DNA of 43,682 bases from NCBI GenBank assembly GCA_020720115.1, contig DYPD01000019.1, positions 1 to 43,682 of the forward strand, in the 5' to 3' direction. Every line of letters begins with the position of its first letter. The first letter of the stretch is position 1. Origin of the DNA: Thiomargarita sp. (GTDB lineage: Bacteria; Pseudomonadota; Gammaproteobacteria; Beggiatoales; Beggiatoaceae). The translations under genes were made by a program, and so were the position numbers. Below the pieces are notes generated by a model. That model had not been told where the DNA came from, did not search any database, and saw only the letters and a list, made by a program, of their open reading frames with translations. Below, one piece after another: positions 43,482-43,682 of this stretch.

Positions 43482-43682
43482 TTACAGCGCAAACAAATAC
43501 TTCGCCAACGGCGACACCGGCTGATGCGGCGGTTTGCTGCGACACAACACCACAAACTGCTGACCCGAATGCGCCAATTTACATCCCGCCGCTGCCAAAT
43601 CGCGGTCAAACTCATCTAACAGCATATTTGCCAGCAGCGGACTGAGCGGCGATCCTTGTGGCAGCCCGGCGCGGCGTTCAAT
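43482..43682 (-). pseudogene. Reverse transcriptase fragment with altered YADD motif (CRISPR-associated type?)
   Basis: The last 66 codons of a reading frame entering from beyond the window show the RT motif RAGLPQGSPLSPLLANMLLD, then EFDRDL, as in group II intron-like and Cas1-associated RTs. The next motif normally reads L-V-R-Y-A-D-D-F-V-V-L; here it is LAHSGQQFVVLCRS, so both catalytic Asp are Gln. The frame ends 25 residues later, before the thumb and any Cas1 domain. The remains of cas2 downstream on the same strand suggest an RT-Cas1/Cas2 adaptation operon. The fragment is catalytically dead as written; whether the 5' part is intact is unseen. Confidence 0.75.

Overview
The window reads as a gene-dense gammaproteobacterial chromosome segment of moderate GC. 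Several accessory features (an RT/Cas2-type CRISPR remnant, Uma2 and PD-(D/E)XK-like genes, dispersed palindromic repeats, many orphan two-component and c-di-GMP-type signalling genes) would suit a Thiotrichales-like filamentous sulfur bacterium. That placement is an inference from gene content; there is no rRNA or tRNA here to anchor it.

Layout. (1) 1-1025: start of a Uma2-family gene, a PD-(D/E)XK-like protein with altered catalytic residues, then a repeat-rich spacer ending in a terminator. (2) 1026-3569 and 9534-13977 (minus strand): two copies of a predicted peptide-ligation/tagging module, namely a stand-alone circularly permuted ATP-grasp plus a stand-alone alpha-E protein, and an ATP-grasp/alpha-E fusion plus a transglutaminase-fold protein (and a DUF808 membrane protein). 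(3) 4044-9526 (plus): a tightly packed run between them with a GT4 glycosyltransferase, a membrane-anchored polysaccharide-deacetylase-like protein, an orphan FecE-type ABC ATPase and a REC-HisKA-HATPase-REC hybrid kinase. (4) 14029-19671 (minus): obg, an EF-G-like GTPase, purN, a lone IS630-type helix-turn-helix protein and a GT2 glycosyltransferase. (5) 19797-25516 (plus): PilZ protein, CheW, CheR-TPR, CheW and CheA-REC, a Wsp-like chemosensory set lacking its receptor, methylesterase and diguanylate cyclase, followed by an ankyrin protein and a GspE/PilB-type ATPase with an MshEN-like N-terminus. (6) 28974-38921: ychF, a sigma-54 activator broken by an in-frame TAA, bioD, a seven-copy 39-bp tandem repeat, pepN, a PfkB sugar kinase, an orphan histidine kinase, glucokinase and a SmrA/SmrB-type protein. 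(7) 39045-41840: a Cache-PP2C phosphatase and an HD-domain phosphohydrolase. (8) 41841-43682: a graveyard with a transposase-like fragment, one CRISPR-repeat-like unit beside a leader-like stretch, a 5'-truncated cas2, an intact HigBA-type toxin-antitoxin pair and the end of a reverse transcriptase whose YADD motif is replaced.

The genes show three themes. One is a duplicated ATP-grasp/alpha-E/transglutaminase system. The second is surface and c-di-GMP-type signalling (PilZ, Wsp-like array, MshEN ATPase, Cache-PP2C, HD hydrolase). The third is a decayed CRISPR adaptation locus invaded by, or stitched to, a toxin-antitoxin module. Housekeeping genes (obg, purN, ychF, bioD, pepN, glk, smr) are scattered without their most common partners, suggesting extensive rearrangement.
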